Positions 41,743-56,967 are shown, counted from the stretch's first letter. The stretch is DNA of 64,000 nt from Glandiceps talaboti (GCF_964340395.1 NC_135556.1:21767723-21831722); one strand, 5' to 3'. Notes: generated from the sequence alone by a model not told the origin. Numbers and translations: made by a program.

Positions 41743-41971
41743 ACGTAGCAGAAACACTGCCACTAGACTTGAAAAAAAAAATATAACAAGGGACTCTTCG
41801 GATTAGGCAAGAACTACATGTAACCAATATGTGTGAACAGCCACTAATATGTTGATAAACTACCTGGGTCGGATTTACCAAATGCTCCTCCCAGATAAAC
41901 AAACGTATTCCGTTGCACATGCGCAAACCTACTTCCGTAGCGTGGGCACATAGCCTGTTTGGACCTTGGCC
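41743..41971. repeat. 228-bp dispersed repeat, copy 2 (229 bp)
   Basis: Same orientation as copy 1 at 38938-39165, starting 2.8 kb downstream of its start. Both flanks differ from those of copy 1. Confidence 0.9.
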
Positions 41972-42119
41972 TTTACGCGGCCAGGTCGGGATTAACACGA
42001 GATAAAACGATAAGATATTCTCTGGTGCACATTCATCTCATTACTCACGCTCAGTGTTCTGGTAGTGCGGATTTTGCAAGATATAAAACAAATTAATGAA
42101 GGGTAAATAATTTCAGATT

Positions 42120-42474
42120 AGGCCTAAAAAATAATTGTTTGGTTCTGGTTACCCGACCCCACCTAGCTTTTCACTGCCGACCTAAACTTTTTTTTACGTA
42201 TTCGAGAAAAAAAATAAAATCGCACGAGAAATAGTGGATGCGGAAACTGAGGTCAACTTAAAAAGACAAAATAAAAATGTTCTTCCAATCTGTAATGGCT
42301 GTACACCTGAAATGAAGAAATAAACAACACAGAGACCACTTGGAAAACGGAAAACCTGATCTAGACACTAAGACAAAATAAAAATGTATTATAAAATACA
42401 AAATGTAAAAATTCTACCCATTCCACCTGTTCTAGAATTGAGCGTAATCGGAACCACAGTTTTTTAGTAGGCCT
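42120..42474. mobile_element. MITE-like element, AGGCC family copy 2
   Basis: The left end AGGCCTAAAAAATAATTG then GTTCTGGTTAC is mirrored on the right by GTAATCGGAACC...TTTAGTAGGCCT. It is 355 bp, homologous with 21080-21446. Confidence 0.75.
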
Positions 42475-43107
42475 TACATATCATTGACATTGTTTCCAGT
42501 GTAACAATTCTACTTGTTACTATGGTTACTTCAATAAATATAGTTAAATATAGTTTTGGAGATTTTCGTTAATATTATAATTACTGTTTCAGTTACTATT
42601 ATGTTATGTGATTATATGTCATTATAATAAATAAGCAAACAAAGCTAGGACTCGAGTTCGTCGTACTTTGAGAAAGTGGTTGAGAAAGTGGAGTATATTA
42701 TAGCCTTACAGTAATAAATGATGGTGTACACCCATCACTTCTATATCTATGGTATTGTGAAATTCATGCCCTTCACCAACGCCCTGTTGACTTGTCATCA
42801 CATATACTAGTTGAAATTGACCGGTTGAGAAGGGTCAAGGACTATCCCAGAGATATGATAGTTGTGACATCCGAAGAATATATACAACTCCTATATTTTG
42901 AGTCACATTTCGTATCTGAGTCAATAACAATTGTCAACTCCAAGGACAGTACAAGGTTATTGATATCACTAGGCCAAAGATGGCTATGATTAACTAATAG
43001 CCAATGGCTTCAATGACTGTAAACGTCATAAGCCACATCAGCCAATGGAAACTGAGTTCATGCCGCTATGAATAACATGTGGTATGAGCACATGTTTTAC
43101 GGTGATA

Positions 43108-43212
43108 TAACTGCTGGCACTGCTGGCTTTTCTCGGCTCCCCCTCCAGGACTGACTTTTTAAAAGTCAGTCCTGGAGGGGGGGCCGAGAAAAGCCAGCAG
43201 TGCCAGCAGTTA
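43108..43212. repeat. 105-bp near-perfect hairpin
   Basis: Arms TAACTGCTGGCACTGCTGGC...GACTTTT and AAAAGTC...GCCAGCAGTGCCAGCAGTTA pair over 52 positions around T at 43160, with about one mismatch (GGCTCC against GGGGCC). More GC-rich than its surroundings. Confidence 0.9.
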
Positions 43213-46200
43213 CAGGGAGAGCAGAGCTTGCAGTCTGACAGTGAGCCAGACGCAGAGCCAAGGTTCAAGTGTGCACAGTAACGGATAGTGGTAGCAGCAT
43301 TGTATATCTGAAGACAGTTCTACGACCAGTGAGATCTTTAGGTCAAGCGAGCTGTACCAATTGTGTGACTGCCTCGCTGTGTGCACCCGCGTTCGGACAC
43401 TTCATTGACTAATTACATGTAACAGTAAAGTCAGCAGTTATTTTGCCGGCATAGATATCGTTTGAATGTTTTTTCAAATGTAATAGTCTTTTGATATATG
43501 TAGTAAAGAAAAGTTTCGATATTCTCCAATTATATGTTTCCAGGAGTTTATTACAGCAATCCATTCCACAGATCGCATTAAGGGATCCGTGTCCCGACTT
43601 ACCCACAGTTTACCAAACGTTAACTTGTAAAACTCAGGCACGGCAATATTTTCAAAATTCCATTTCCGTACAGCATGAAACAATGCATATATGTTATTGA
43701 AATCTGAGATTCATTACTTTATCAAGTCGTTTTGATTTGCTTATTGGATAGAATTCCAATTGTAACAACTTGGCCAAAAATTATACACATGGCAACCAGC
43801 ATCTCTGCTCAAAGGTGGCGATATTTACATTGGTATGATCCGGTTGCTTTGTTGTAAATTGTTATGAAAATACATTATTCGATCTTCGAATGCATATCCT
43901 ACTAGTTCCAGCGTTTGAATGCGTGTAGACTACATGCGAGAGTTCGTGGTCACAGCGCCATCATGGGTTAAAAATGAAATACTAGTAGTTACTAAAGCTT
44001 CGCGACATTAGTTGGTGATAATATTACACCCCCCCCCCCATTGTCTATGATGATATCCACACCTATTTGTTATTTGAATTGATTTGTGTTTCTATCTTAA
44101 ATTCTGATTGGTCAGTGTAATGGAGTCATCGGATATTAATCTTACAATCTTCATTTTTGATTGGTCAATACAATGTTCTTTTTTGCTTTCGATCTGCTCT
44201 CATCCTGATCGAAGCAGTTATTTTTCTCATAAAGAGCGATTTTCTTTAACCAATCTAGTCGTACTATACACTTTCATTATTATATTATGTAGACCCATTG
44301 CCTAGCAACCGATGCAATGTGACATGCGTATGTTAAATTTCTTTGTGAATGAAATAGAAAATATTGTTGGAGAGGGCATTGTGCAAAATTAATTGAAAGT
44401 TTTCAGATATCAATTTACTGGTAAAAGTGTGCAACGTACACATAGTATACTAATGAAGTAGACTACATGACACAAGACATGCGTGTACAGTAATACTGAG
44501 GGGTGAAAAGATCATCATATTAATACAAATTGTGATGTTGATAATTTCTAAAAGGAAGTTGTTTCAATATAACATTCAAGCTATTGATGTTGGAAACAGT
44601 GGTAGTAACGAGACATTGTCTGAAGAGAAACGCACAGAAATGCTTTTTATTAACGCGAAGCCATTGATAGACTAGCGTGCCTAATGAGGTATTAGTACAT
44701 CTCATAACCTATTATCCGTGCACCTACGAGATAAATGCGTTCATAATAAGTACAAACTGACCAAGGTAGGTTACAACATACTTTAATTTGTACACATTGA
44801 ATTTGCGATTAAATGAAAATGCAGCTAGTCACAAAAATAAAAGGCCAATTGTTGGCTATATATATGTGCTTCTAATATACGACTTTTAGCTTTATAGTCT
44901 GCTGAGGAGTGGAGCGGAAACACATACTTTTCCTTAACACACAGACGTTTTAGGATTAGTACACAGGTGACAACTGTCGTAATGAAACAGCCAGCTTACG
45001 GTTCTCAAGGTTTGAATTAGCGACGGCGTCCACCTTTGATCCTCTAGAAGTATGATAGAGCAATCAAATTTGTAGAATCAAGTTGAAAGCGATTTTATGT
45101 TTGATGTCAAAATGGAAGTGGACTCCGTCGATGTCCAGCGCCCCCATGCGCCGATCCCTGTTCATGAGCCCGTCTTCATGAAATTCTTGCAGTCTAATAT
45201 TTATTCTGATATAAATAAGTCGGTATCCTTGTTTGCATGTTATGTATTGAAGGTGATAATTAAATGGCAAAATTATTCAACGAATGTTCATGAAGAGCAT
45301 GCGCAGTGAACAGGACTAAAACTTTTATTGAATTCAATACACGGATAACTTGACTCGCAACATGTCATCAAATTTGTGTTAACATGTACTGATAAACTAC
45401 AAAAATCATGTGTATCATGAATGCACAGTGTTAGATTGACTCCGTTACGACGGCCATTATTAGACCATGGCCTACTGGTCGGTCCACGACATGTCGTGTT
45501 TGAACTATGTAGAAGAGCAAAATGACAAGTTAACAGCGACTTGATATATAAGAAAATGTTTAGATCATCATGGTACATGTATAGCCATAGGGGTGCCAAA
45601 TATATTATCCACAATTATTCCCACCATGCGATGTCACTTTATATTTCTGTACATTTATCAAATTAATTACTTTTTAATTACACACAATTACCACCGCTTA
45701 TCTCTTCAAGCAATTATCAAGGTAATAGCGATTTTGTCGGTGACTAGATAGTGTAGCAGACGGTTAATCTGATTGGTTGCCATCGACAACTCAATGCCCA
45801 ATTGGGTGCGTCGATGTGTTTATTGTATAATTGTTAATTTAGCAAATAGACTTTCCGCTACCTGTAGGGTTTATCCCAAACACGTACTTTTAAGAGTATT
45901 TTGAATTCAATGCTTTTAAAGACGTATCAACGTCTTTATGTCGAAGCATCTTTCAACAACATTGACGTTAAATTTGGTGACGTAACCAGCCATATTGGAA
46001 AACCGTCAACACTTATAACATAAAGGGAACTCTCTGATTGGCTAATTTGCTGCTGGATAATGCCAGGCTGTAACCGTTTGAGGGCGATATAAGATGTCTG
46101 AGTTCAATGACTTTCCTTCAACAGTGTTCAAGGTGTGGGTGTGTTGCGTTATAGTATTAGAAATACTGATCGACGATGTTTCACATGCAAACATATCAAT

Positions 46201-46464
46201 GTGTTGTGTGGCATGTTAATAAGCAGTGGCAGCGTACTAAACATTACACTTTATCATTGCGTTGTGACCTTTAGGTATTGGTTGAAATTATTAAGACTAT
46301 TTATGGAATATGTTATTCAAATATGTAGCCATTCCATTGCTCGCCTATATTAGATGGCTAAACTTTATGTACACAGCAAATGATTCATTTCACGCCGAGC
46401 TGGCACATCAGTAACTTAAACTGTTTGATTGTAAGGATTATTTCTCTATAGTGTACGCAACTGG

Positions 46465-46580
46465 TGTAATCGCCTTGTGTGTCTGTGTGTGTGTGTGTGT
46501 GTGAGTTTGTGGGTGACATTATAAATGCGTGCGTACGTACGTACGTACGTACATACATAAATACACACACATATATACAT

Positions 46581-46611
<31 letters not shown>

Positions 46612-46745
46612 TACATACATACATACATACATACATACATACATACATACATACACATACATACATACATACATACATACATACATACATACATACATAC
46701 ATACATACATACATACATACATACATACATACATACATACACACA
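46465..46745. repeat. (GT)n then (CATA)n microsatellite
   Basis: GT run near 46480-46503, GTAC units near 46530, then a long CATA/TACA array. Frames across it are artefacts. Confidence 0.96.
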
Positions 46746-49700
46746 CTTGCACAGCTGAAATTATCTTATTTTAATGAGACATGATATTGTATTCAATTTG
46801 ACGGCAGACGATCAGCAAAACTTATTATAGGTTTAATGTCAAATAATCAGATCCCTAGAAAATTTGGTAGGAAACGCTTTGGTAATAAAACAAATATGAA
46901 AATCTAGCAGGACTGATTTATTGTCATGATTTAGTCTAACGAAATGACACAGATGTACACTGAGAAAATTGCCTAATCAATTCACCATATTTCCGAATCC
47001 GCATACTTCGCGATTTATGAATATCACTGTCAAAATAAGTAATCTGTGAGATGAAGAACAATTGAGATACAGCTATGATATATTAGTAGTACTTTTTGCA
47101 AGACTACTAAAAAAATATGATGTTCTTTTTAACTCAAGTTGGCAACAACACGGCAGAGTGTAAGATGTAGTGCCTTTAAATGTTACATGTAGAGGGTTGG
47201 GAAACACAGCTTGCTGTCACGTGTTGACATATATAGCCTTACAATACGTTACTAGTAACACAATTCGGCTGTGAATCAAAGCTTACACATATACATATGT
47301 TATCATACTCAGTCGTTAGAAACGACGATAGGCAAAAAAAAACCCCATCAAGCTTTCCGGCATAACGTGCCCCGTACGAACACACAGTTTCATATCGGGA
47401 ATGCAGCTGCATGTCAAAATTGCCGTGACATCAGAATGGAACTATCACCTTTTAAGTATGTATTGCTCCAGAAGTACTTTATACAAAAATGCAATGTAAT
47501 TGGTTCTCATATGTTTCACTCAACGCGTGTGCATTTGTATTTGAAATAATATTCATTCACTGGAATACCCATGTTAGCGTATTGATTGCGAAATTTTTTT
47601 GTGACCATATCACTTATGCGGGACGAAGACAATCTTGTTTGCCAATATCACACAGTATATACGATTGTCAATATAAAGATCAAGAAATATAATTCGATCA
47701 TTTCTAGGAAGACTTTGACAAGGGGACAGGAAGTAACCTCTGTAACATATAACCAGTCATTACGTAAAGCCTTTTTTTCATAGACCTATTACAGTGTAAT
47801 TTGGAACAGAAGTCACGTGGACATTTAGGGAAGGGGAAATAATTATTTTCTTAGTACTTAATTCGGTTATATCGGCAAATACGCAAAAGAAATGAAGGAA
47901 CAATGGTACCATTAGTCTACCACCAGTAAAATAATTTCATCTAACGAGTTTCAATTTTGAACTTCCTGTATTCACAAACAAATAGAGGGAAATCTCTTTG
48001 GAACAACATCGCTAGCTAAATCGTTAAGTCTGCTGACGATTCACATAAACAGTGAGTCACCGCACTGTGTTCAAAATTGTCGAGAAACACTGGCGCGAGT
48101 AAGCAATACAAGTTAGTCACAGATTCTGAGCAAATGGCACCCTACAGCTGGCGTAACAAAACCCTAGGTTATCAAAGATTTAGTTTACCAATACGTATTC
48201 ATGTACAGGGTACAACAGTTATAAATGAAAGGCGGGAAAACCTTTCACGTAGCCCATAAGATGAAAGTTTCAGCATATACAAAATACATCTTTCGAATTT
48301 ACATTAAGAACATTTTCAGATCAGTTGTTGAACTTAAGTTGCCAAAGTCTAGCATTATTGCTCTAGTATAATCGTCGAATAATGTGCAAAGTAGGCCATC
48401 AAATACTCGGAGCTGTATAGATACAGAATTGCAAAATAACATTTTATAACGATCATTTCATCTTTTGACATTCATATTGAAAAGTGGTCATGCGGAGTTA
48501 ATTTGACCATTTATATGTAAATTTGACAAAATGGGCTCAAATTAAGTAAGAAGAAAAGTTAGCAATCTGACAGCTAACACAGGGGAATTAACATTCCGTC
48601 AAAACAATTTATACGTGAACGCAAACCTTATTAGGCATACTATTCAAGAAGAAGTGTTATGTAAAAGGCGTGTATATACTTAGAAACCAAGTTGAAATGC
48701 TGAAGTGTATTAAAGTGACACGTTAAGATAACTATTGTGGTTCTATAGTTTACTCTACACGTCATCAAAAGAGACCAAATGAAGCAGTAGTTGACGTTAC
48801 AATTTCACTGTTAAACATTGCATATTTGATATTAACTTAAAAACAAAACTCTTAAAACCGATCCTAAACTCATCAAATTAATTTTGTAGGTAGCAATATA
48901 TTCTTTCCGAGAGCCTTCTTCTCATATTGCATAAACTACAAAACTTTCACATTGTCCCAAATTACAATTTTAAATGCTATAATATATTCATGACATTATC
49001 ATGACCGTATACAAAGAAGGAAACGAACCACTAAAGCTTACTGCGTGTGAATAGTCGAATCGTTCCGAATGCTTCTGTTGTAATTAATTGTCTCTGTGCC
49101 AAAAAGACGACTTTCGAAAATCCAGATCTTATCCAGCTAATATCGACTGGTGCATAAATTACTTACCTTTATCTGCTCCTGGCACCTACCCTATAATTTA
49201 AAGTGTTTCAATCGATATGTATGATGCTATCAGAATCTCTTCTTGATCCGTCATAGCCATTAACGTGGAATATAATTGTTTTCATGAAGAATTCTTCGAT
49301 TGTTGTTTCTTAAGGGATTTTAAATATCTTTGGGGTGCTGTTATTCGTTATTTGTTTGTCTCCAATATCAATATACAGTACTAATTCTGCACAATACTAC
49401 AGATGAATCCCTTCCCAAAAGAATTAGGCGGCTGTTGATTCAGATTTGAATCCCTTTTTTTCAAATTCGTAGGTTAATCATGCCATCAAGATGATATTGT
49501 TCTCACTTGCGCATCATCCTTTTAGTATACACATTTGAGGGACATCGATTCTGCCCTAAGAATTCTGCCTGCCTGATTCCCTACACCTGATTTATCATTG
49601 AGAGGTGAGACGGACGGCTGTGTGTTTGATTTTATTGACTTCAACTCGTTAATAAAATATTCTCGCAGTTTTCCTCTCTAAGGCCATACAAGGTTGACAC

Positions 49701-49943
49701 GTTAAGTTATTTTTTATGTGCCGATCAATCCTACATCTGATGCCTGTCTTAGTAATGACGTCCTTGCTAACCCATTAACAAGTTAATAAAACCTTTCCCA
49801 CACTTTCTTTACAGATTGGCGGCTTTCACTTGGTTCTTATCGTGGTCATCTCCAATGTCGTTGCTGCTTCCTGTTTTATAATCGGTCACGTGACTTTGAA
49901 CCGTAAGCAAAGCCAATCATACTCGCGAGCTATGCATATAATC

Positions 49944-49946
<3 letters not shown>

Positions 49947-49998
<52 letters not shown>

Positions 49999-50019
49999 AG
50001 AGATAGAGAGAGAGAGAGA
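49947..50019. repeat. (GA)n microsatellite
   Basis: GA run with a GGGGGG interruption. Confidence 0.96.
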
Positions 50020-50856
50020 ATATTGTTTTATATCATGTTTCTTACAGCTGGTTTCTAGTAGTCAACTAAACATACTTGCAACTTGCTCGACAAATGTTCT
50101 CATACATGTTAATACTTTTGAAATAGACGGTTTTGCGTATAAGGAGCTAGTTCCAAAATTTATCATAATAATCACATATGACGCACAAACAAACGGTTCA
50201 AAATGTGCTCAAGGAAAAATGTGCCCTTCGATTCACTCAAGATACCCCTGCCTGACCCGGCTCAGCAAAGGTGCCAAACCCTTGGTAAACCATGTAGAGC
50301 TAAGTAAGCTAAATAATTCCGTTTTCGAAAATTGAAATGTCAACGATTACGACTTTTCCGACCATCGGCTTTTGATGGGGTACCGGTACAGGTTGTTATT
50401 GAGTGGGTGAGTGAATGAACTCCTGGGTCTTTGAGTGAAACTGGCTTCTTTGCTCTGTTTATCGACCATAAACATTCATACTTATAATACTTTAACATAA
50501 ACCATTGAAAGTTTGAACTTTCCTTACCCCATCATGAAATTGTATGTCGAATGAACCAATCATAATCAAGAATTCCACTTTCGTTTTATCTCGGGGAATA
50601 CGAATAACTAAGAGGTCAACATTAAACACGTAATAACGCCAATCGATCACTATTTGAATGTTTAATCTTGTTACGAAAATAGCTGCGATGGCTCTTGAGA
50701 GGAAACTAATTTGATTAGACAGGACAGGTTCTTGATGATATTTCTTCAAACGTCAATAAAAGATGCGAGTAACCTCTTAATATGCGACAGTTTGTATGTA
50801 TGTTTCTGTAACAGTTATGACTGATAGCGGTCGGCAGAGACAAAGATACAGATAGA

Positions 50857-50873
50857 CAGACAGGCAGGCAGGC

Positions 50874-50956
<83 letters not shown>
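50857..50956. repeat. (CAGA)n microsatellite
   Basis: CAGG units grading into about 20 CAGA units. Confidence 0.97.
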
Positions 50957-53523
50957 GGAGATGAATGATTTGAGTGTCGCAGAGTTGGCCAGGTGAAAGG
51001 GAAAATCAGATGAACAGAAAACTAGAGAAAGAGAGTAAACTCTGTGATGGATTGTTGGTTGATGTAAGTAAAAGCCAAATGATTGATTTCCTCACACTCT
51101 GTGCCTTCATACTTAAGCTTATAGGCTGTTGACTTTATACTTGAGGATGTTAATGGCAATATTCAATTGTAACTGATATCTAACAAGAGTAATCCCTCGA
51201 TACATTTTACCTGAAAAGTGCATCTCTTGATACACTAAGCCGTCGCTTAAAGAGCCTAGTATCAATTTAACGAGTCTTTACATCTATAGGGGATAGAATT
51301 AATGACTGTATGATGAGCTATCGATCGACGGACAGGCCATCAAAAGATGGCAGGGTACAATGCATGATAACCGCATAGGAATTATACAATGACAGTAACT
51401 GTTGTGCGGCTTCCATCTTTTAAAAAACCCAGTTAGAAAGTAATCATGAATCAAATTAAATCCTTAAAAACGACTGAAAGTGACCACATTGAACAAATCT
51501 TTGACTTTTCTTATAAATCACTGCTGTTAAGGGCAATCAGAGTAGTGCAATAATTAATCCAGAATCAAATAACGGCAAGACTCTTATTAACTTCTAACGG
51601 TTACATGTGAGATATCGCATGACCACTGAGGTGTTGTTCATGATATCAACCGACAACGAAGTCAGAGATTGATATCATGGAAAACACCGAGGTAGAATAA
51701 CTAACATGCACATCGAATGAGAAAAGCACGCTCCAAAAATGGAAAGAATGATGCACCTCTAAAGCATAATGAGACATCCCCCAAATCGTTTGAAATCAGT
51801 CGCAGAGGCATTTTGATTAATTAAGGCATTATGACTACAACATTTACATGTATCTATTTGCCATCTGCCTTGAAGGAAAGGCATTGAAACTCATATCTTA
51901 GGTCATCCTCAAATGGTTAACCCAATTCGTTGCCATCAACAACCCAATGCCCAATGCGTTGTTCTTTTTATTGTAGTGATTTGACTTTCTATAAGATATA
52001 AGTTTCAATGACTTAATTTCCTTCAAGGCAATTGGTGAAGAAATATAATAGCGAAGTCACAGTGCCTCGATTATTCCAGATGTTGCAGAAGTTGATGTAA
52101 GAGATGTTTGGTTGAACGGCTTAGCCCTATTGTATTTTAATTATATATTCAGTTGTACACACCTGTTATGCATATATAGCTTAGAACAGCCAATCGGAGA
52201 GAGAAAATGAGAAAAAGGGTAACTGAGTAATTTCATTGGCTAAATAAGTAGATAACACGAGCTCAGACTGACCCGGCTCCCATTTGGACAGTGCAGTATC
52301 CGCTGTAGCCTTTAGATATCTTCCGTAAAAGAACTGGTGGAGCAATTCTCGCAACAAAATTATTGAATGAGCTTGGAATTTGACACTAGTAACCCAATGT
52401 TGGATTTAGTCTCAACGAGAAAAATGCTCCATGACACGCTTACCAGCTTTTTTTTTTATCCTGAAGGAACAGAAATGAAAAACACGTGCGTGGAGTTATA
52501 AGAAGGTTCATTCCAATCAACAGGTAATTTGTCCCTTGGATTAAATCATTTGCTGAGTAACTTCATAATGAGACACTGGGAGAAATTTTGAATTAAGATG
52601 GACTGTTTGACGACCAATTCTTGAATATATTTTTACCTGTCGCGAAAAAAATTGCCAGGGGTAAAAGACAACTGTACCTCAAGTGACTCGGATGTCTTTC
52701 TTCAATGACAATGAAATAAACGTCTATGTGTAGGGACGTAACAATTTTGACTAGTATGTAAACGTGATTTCGCCAGGAATTGTCGCCCAAATGTACGAGA
52801 AATATATTGTCTGTTTAAATTTGGTGTGAATGTTGGAAGCAAGGTAATTGATATCATTGGATGCGTCACTTTGAACTAAGTAACTACGTGCTTGAAATTT
52901 ATATAAATGGCTTGGACACGGTGAATGCGATCTTATGAACCTGCTGGGTATGCAAACTCGAAAAATGCAGGTGAACAGGACATCCAACCAGGCTTAGTCT
53001 CTCTTGGTAGGATTTAGCGGATAGGGCCTCGACTACCACATTATCACATATTTAACTTACATTTTAAACCTTTTTACTTTAACCTTTATCATTCTCATTT
53101 TCATCTTTGCGTATCATGTACTTAATTACAATGCTGAGCTGCAGCGAACCACTTGATCAGACAACCGGGCTTTCTAGTCTGCCTGGCACGGCTATCCTTC
53201 CATTTGTGTGTGTGGATGATAAGGACGGCTCATTTGCGTACTTGCGATGTTTCTATGAAGTGTAAAATGTTGAAATCACAAATTGTAGAGTTTACTTAAA
53301 AGTGAACTGCATATTCAGCGAAAAGCGAGTGATTTGATTGTTGCATACTGTAAGATGTTTCATATGACAAAATAAAATTCTAGCTGCGGACGGTCATCCC
53401 TTGACTACGTCTTCGGATGATACCAAGCCGGAGACAACGGAATTGGTGGCAGGATAGTAGAACTTATTTAGACGAGATGAGTATAATATATATTTGTGAA
53501 AGAAAGTATGGTTGTATATACCC

Positions 53524-53632
<109 letters not shown>

Positions 53633-55589
53633 TTTAGCTCTGTCAACCTCTGAAACCATTGTTCAAGCCACTACAGGGTTTGTACTTGAAGTTACTATCG
53701 AAAGAAAGGACTTGAAAGATTAAAAATTTCACGTCAAGGTAAATGATAGACAGAGACAGTCAGACCGAGATCACGAAACAGTGAGTGGGTGTTAAGAAAT
53801 ACTAATACTCAGACTTGAGATAACAGAGCATTCGTGGAATGTGGTGTAAGATTATGACCGGGGGGGGGGGGGATAAAACAAAGTAACATTTATGTGTGTG
53901 GATGATAAGGAGGCTTAGCATTTATCTCCAGTGTCAAGCATATATTTATCCTTATATATTGTTGCTATAGTAACAACGTCATTAGTCTAATTAGGACATT
54001 GGTGTAGTGTTTTCAAAAGAATACTTTGTATTATCAAAGGTTGGTTATGGTTGAAAAGGGAATCTTTTTAAGTTTGGACCTTTCCTGTCATCTTGTTAAT
54101 GGTTTGTGTCACTAATTTGTAATTACATGTAGGTTATTGTCACTTGACATTCAAACATTACATTGTGATGGCAAAGTACGTGGCGCCATTCGCATCAAGT
54201 AGAATCCTCCCGGCTCCACAAGTCTGATCTGGTTCATCCATCAGCAATATCGGCATCAACATGCATTTCGTCAGAATATTGATCTTTGCACTACCATGAG
54301 GTCTACAGTGCATTGGAATGGTCTTGCCTGTATGCAAATACTCGAAATTAACCATTTTAATTGTCAGTTTAGATTGGACAAACTGATGTTTGAATTGTAA
54401 TGGGTCTTTCAATTAGTATATTATTAAAATTGGTACAGAAACTGAGCATAACATTGTCAAGTTTCAATGCTTAAATGTCAATCAATAAGATTTATATAAA
54501 TCGCGTAATCCAGTGGTTACAAATCTACAAGCTATCCTCAATCCGCATCCAGCGTATACATTTTCCTAAGCTTCTTCGTTTTCAGATCGGTTACTTGATA
54601 CGAACACCTGAACTGTCGAAACGTGTACTTTATCAACATTTACCATAAATATTAATCGTGTTGGATAACAAAACGGACACAATAGTATTTTAGTATTAGA
54701 TAACTTTGAAGGCTAAATACAATGTAAGTGTCTTCTACCAAAACATATACTTTACATGTATTGTATGTCTGATCAAAACCGAGTGTTGTACTTTGTTATA
54801 TTTGTCTAAATTTCAGGAGTGGAATCATACATTGTTTTAATTATTGTAGTTAGACTCGCGTCTCAGTGAGGAATGTGTTGATATACGCATAATGTATATT
54901 TATTTCCGCAATTTTCTCAGCTGCAGTGTATTTCTGGAAATTCCAGAAGCAATAAATCGTGTGCAACTCGCAGTGAAAATAGCTATTGACCGCGTGAGGT
55001 GACTAACTTAAGGGCAATGGGAAAGGAAGACAGTACACTGACTCGCGTGTACGCATCCAAACAAATATGTGTAATTTAGTTATTTGCCAGGCAATAAACA
55101 CTGCGTTGTAAGACTCAGTAGAATCGTGGCGTCATCTACACCCGCTACAACAAACTACTAGAGTGTCCGACCTACAGAAACCAAGGTTTGATAAAAAGAA
55201 TATCATTATGTCATATGGTTATTGACAATGAGTGGCCTGTGGAGCAATTTGAATTGTCGCATGAAGACACGCATTGAAAGACCAAGGCTATTCACCGAAA
55301 CAGACTCATTTCACGTTAGTAGCAGACAGACAGTTTCTAGTCTGATACAGAAGAACTGTGTTCAATGAACGGCTCATATGTGGAATGCATGCATGAATGC
55401 AGCTCCCTGTATGACTAAGTCACTGGAGGCCAGGCACGGCACATCATTCACTATGAATCGAACATAATCCTGAACTTTTGCAGTCAACTGTTAAAAGTTT
55501 GTCTTACGACAAGTCATTCTGGGTTTGATTAAATTTACCGCGCTATAAGTAAGAAGAGTGTCGTTCAGTTTGACTGTAGATCTACCGAA

Positions 55590-55693
55590 TAACGCAGGGT
55601 TTTCCCCGGTACTCCGGTTTCCTCCTGCACTAACACTGAACCCTCCTCTTGTTATTGGGCAATGGGTGTTGGATGGTATATAAATAAATAAAA
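55590..55693 (+). mobile_element. SINE/LINE 3' tail
   Basis: The segment GGGTTTTCCCCGGTACTCCG then GTTTCCTCCTGCACTAACAC, ending in ATATAAATAAATAAAAG, is a widespread 3' module of short retroposons in marine invertebrates. The 5' head is not recognised. Confidence 0.5.
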
Positions 55694-56967
55694 GTCGATA
55701 CGCAAGGTAGTGATTTAAAATTCAATCAGGCCCAATAACAAACCAAACCAATTTGGCTGGCATCCTACATTATACACCGTTTTAAATAATGTATTCACAA
55801 TTTCTTTATAATTTTACCCACGAAGATGTGCTATTTTGGAAAGAGAAATCTCGTGTATATTTTGATGCCGCTGCTAACCGTCTTTGATAGACAATCTCGT
55901 ACCCTTGTGAGCAGAATCAGATATGAAACTTTACACCCTCACTTCGTCAGAAAAGGAGAGACTCCTAAGTCACAATTTGTATTTTGCATCCAGATTCATC
56001 GCACGTAGGCCCAGCCTCTTGGCAGAATATCTATGAATGCGAAATATAGGTTGTGAGCGTTCGGTTAACAGCAGACAACTTTACAGAGTGATATATTCCT
56101 TTTGAAAAATAAAGATGTCGAAGTTTCAATGCACCAATCAAGCTATAATCTAAAATCCAGCTACACAACACTTGCTTAGTAGTTGATGCGTCATTTGCGG
56201 CAAAAGTAAGTAAGTAAGTGTGTAAATATGATGACATGATAATAAACATTACAATTTATACTTGCATACTAGAAAAGTAAACAACTATACTACCGGAGTA
56301 TAGCCACATAATTCACAAAGTGAGGCTTAGAACTGAGACCATGGTGTCTTGTTTGAATTTACCCATATCACATGTCATGACAGGCTTTCTCTGTCGCGTG
56401 CTAGATGTACTTTCAGAATAATGAAATGATGAAACTACCAAAGGTCATGAAGAGTGTACCCTTTAACATTTCAAAGTGATAGATAATGCATGATGTCAAT
56501 AAGTAGACATATGCAAGCCTAATATTTTGGTCTAGATTTTGCCAAAACTGTCAAAATGCAAGATATATTACTAAAAGAGCATGACATCAGCCCCTGGTGA
56601 CCCTATACTTGACCTCTCAATTATACATAACTTCGTGTACTGAATATTCCTTTACATTCATTGTCGAAATTTTGTATCATCTAAGGGATAACCTATGATA
56701 GCGAAATCCCAGCGTGATATCATTACAGTACGCCAAGGGCATTGTTTGAGTTTTAGGCTATTCACATGTTATTTTCACGGATATATATATCGACTGCCAG
56801 CATCAACTGTCTATCTAATTCTCCTCGGTCTGTTTTTGTCGAACTCGGTTTACGTTGATGATAGCACAGTCCTATGCATGGTGTGTTGTTTTGAGATTTT
56901 TTTGTCTGAATGGATCAGCCATCGATGACACAGACACTTGTGCAATATAATACCATGTATATTATTG

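Larger units (their letters stand above)
38717..42480. other. 5' flank of gene D and repeats, no further gene seen
   Basis: Contains two copies of a 228/229-bp repeat and one MITE. A TATA-like word CTATATAAAG occurs at 39178-39187 on the plus strand, but no plus-strand coding exon follows it. Confidence 0.5.
42481..50000. other. Gene-poor sequence
   Basis: Only short frames without recognisable domains. It includes a 105-bp hairpin (43108-43212), a microsatellite (46465-46745) and the start of a GA array at 49947. No exon could be supported. Confidence 0.5.

Noticed and set aside
42792-42989. Plus-strand 65-codon frame in the gene-poor region
   Set aside because: Plausible amino-acid mix but no family match by eye, no start context and no neighbouring exon.
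54158-54412. Minus-strand 84-codon frame with a somewhat protein-like composition
   Set aside because: No recognised domain, no convincing splice partners and no paralogue in the window; not enough to call a gene.
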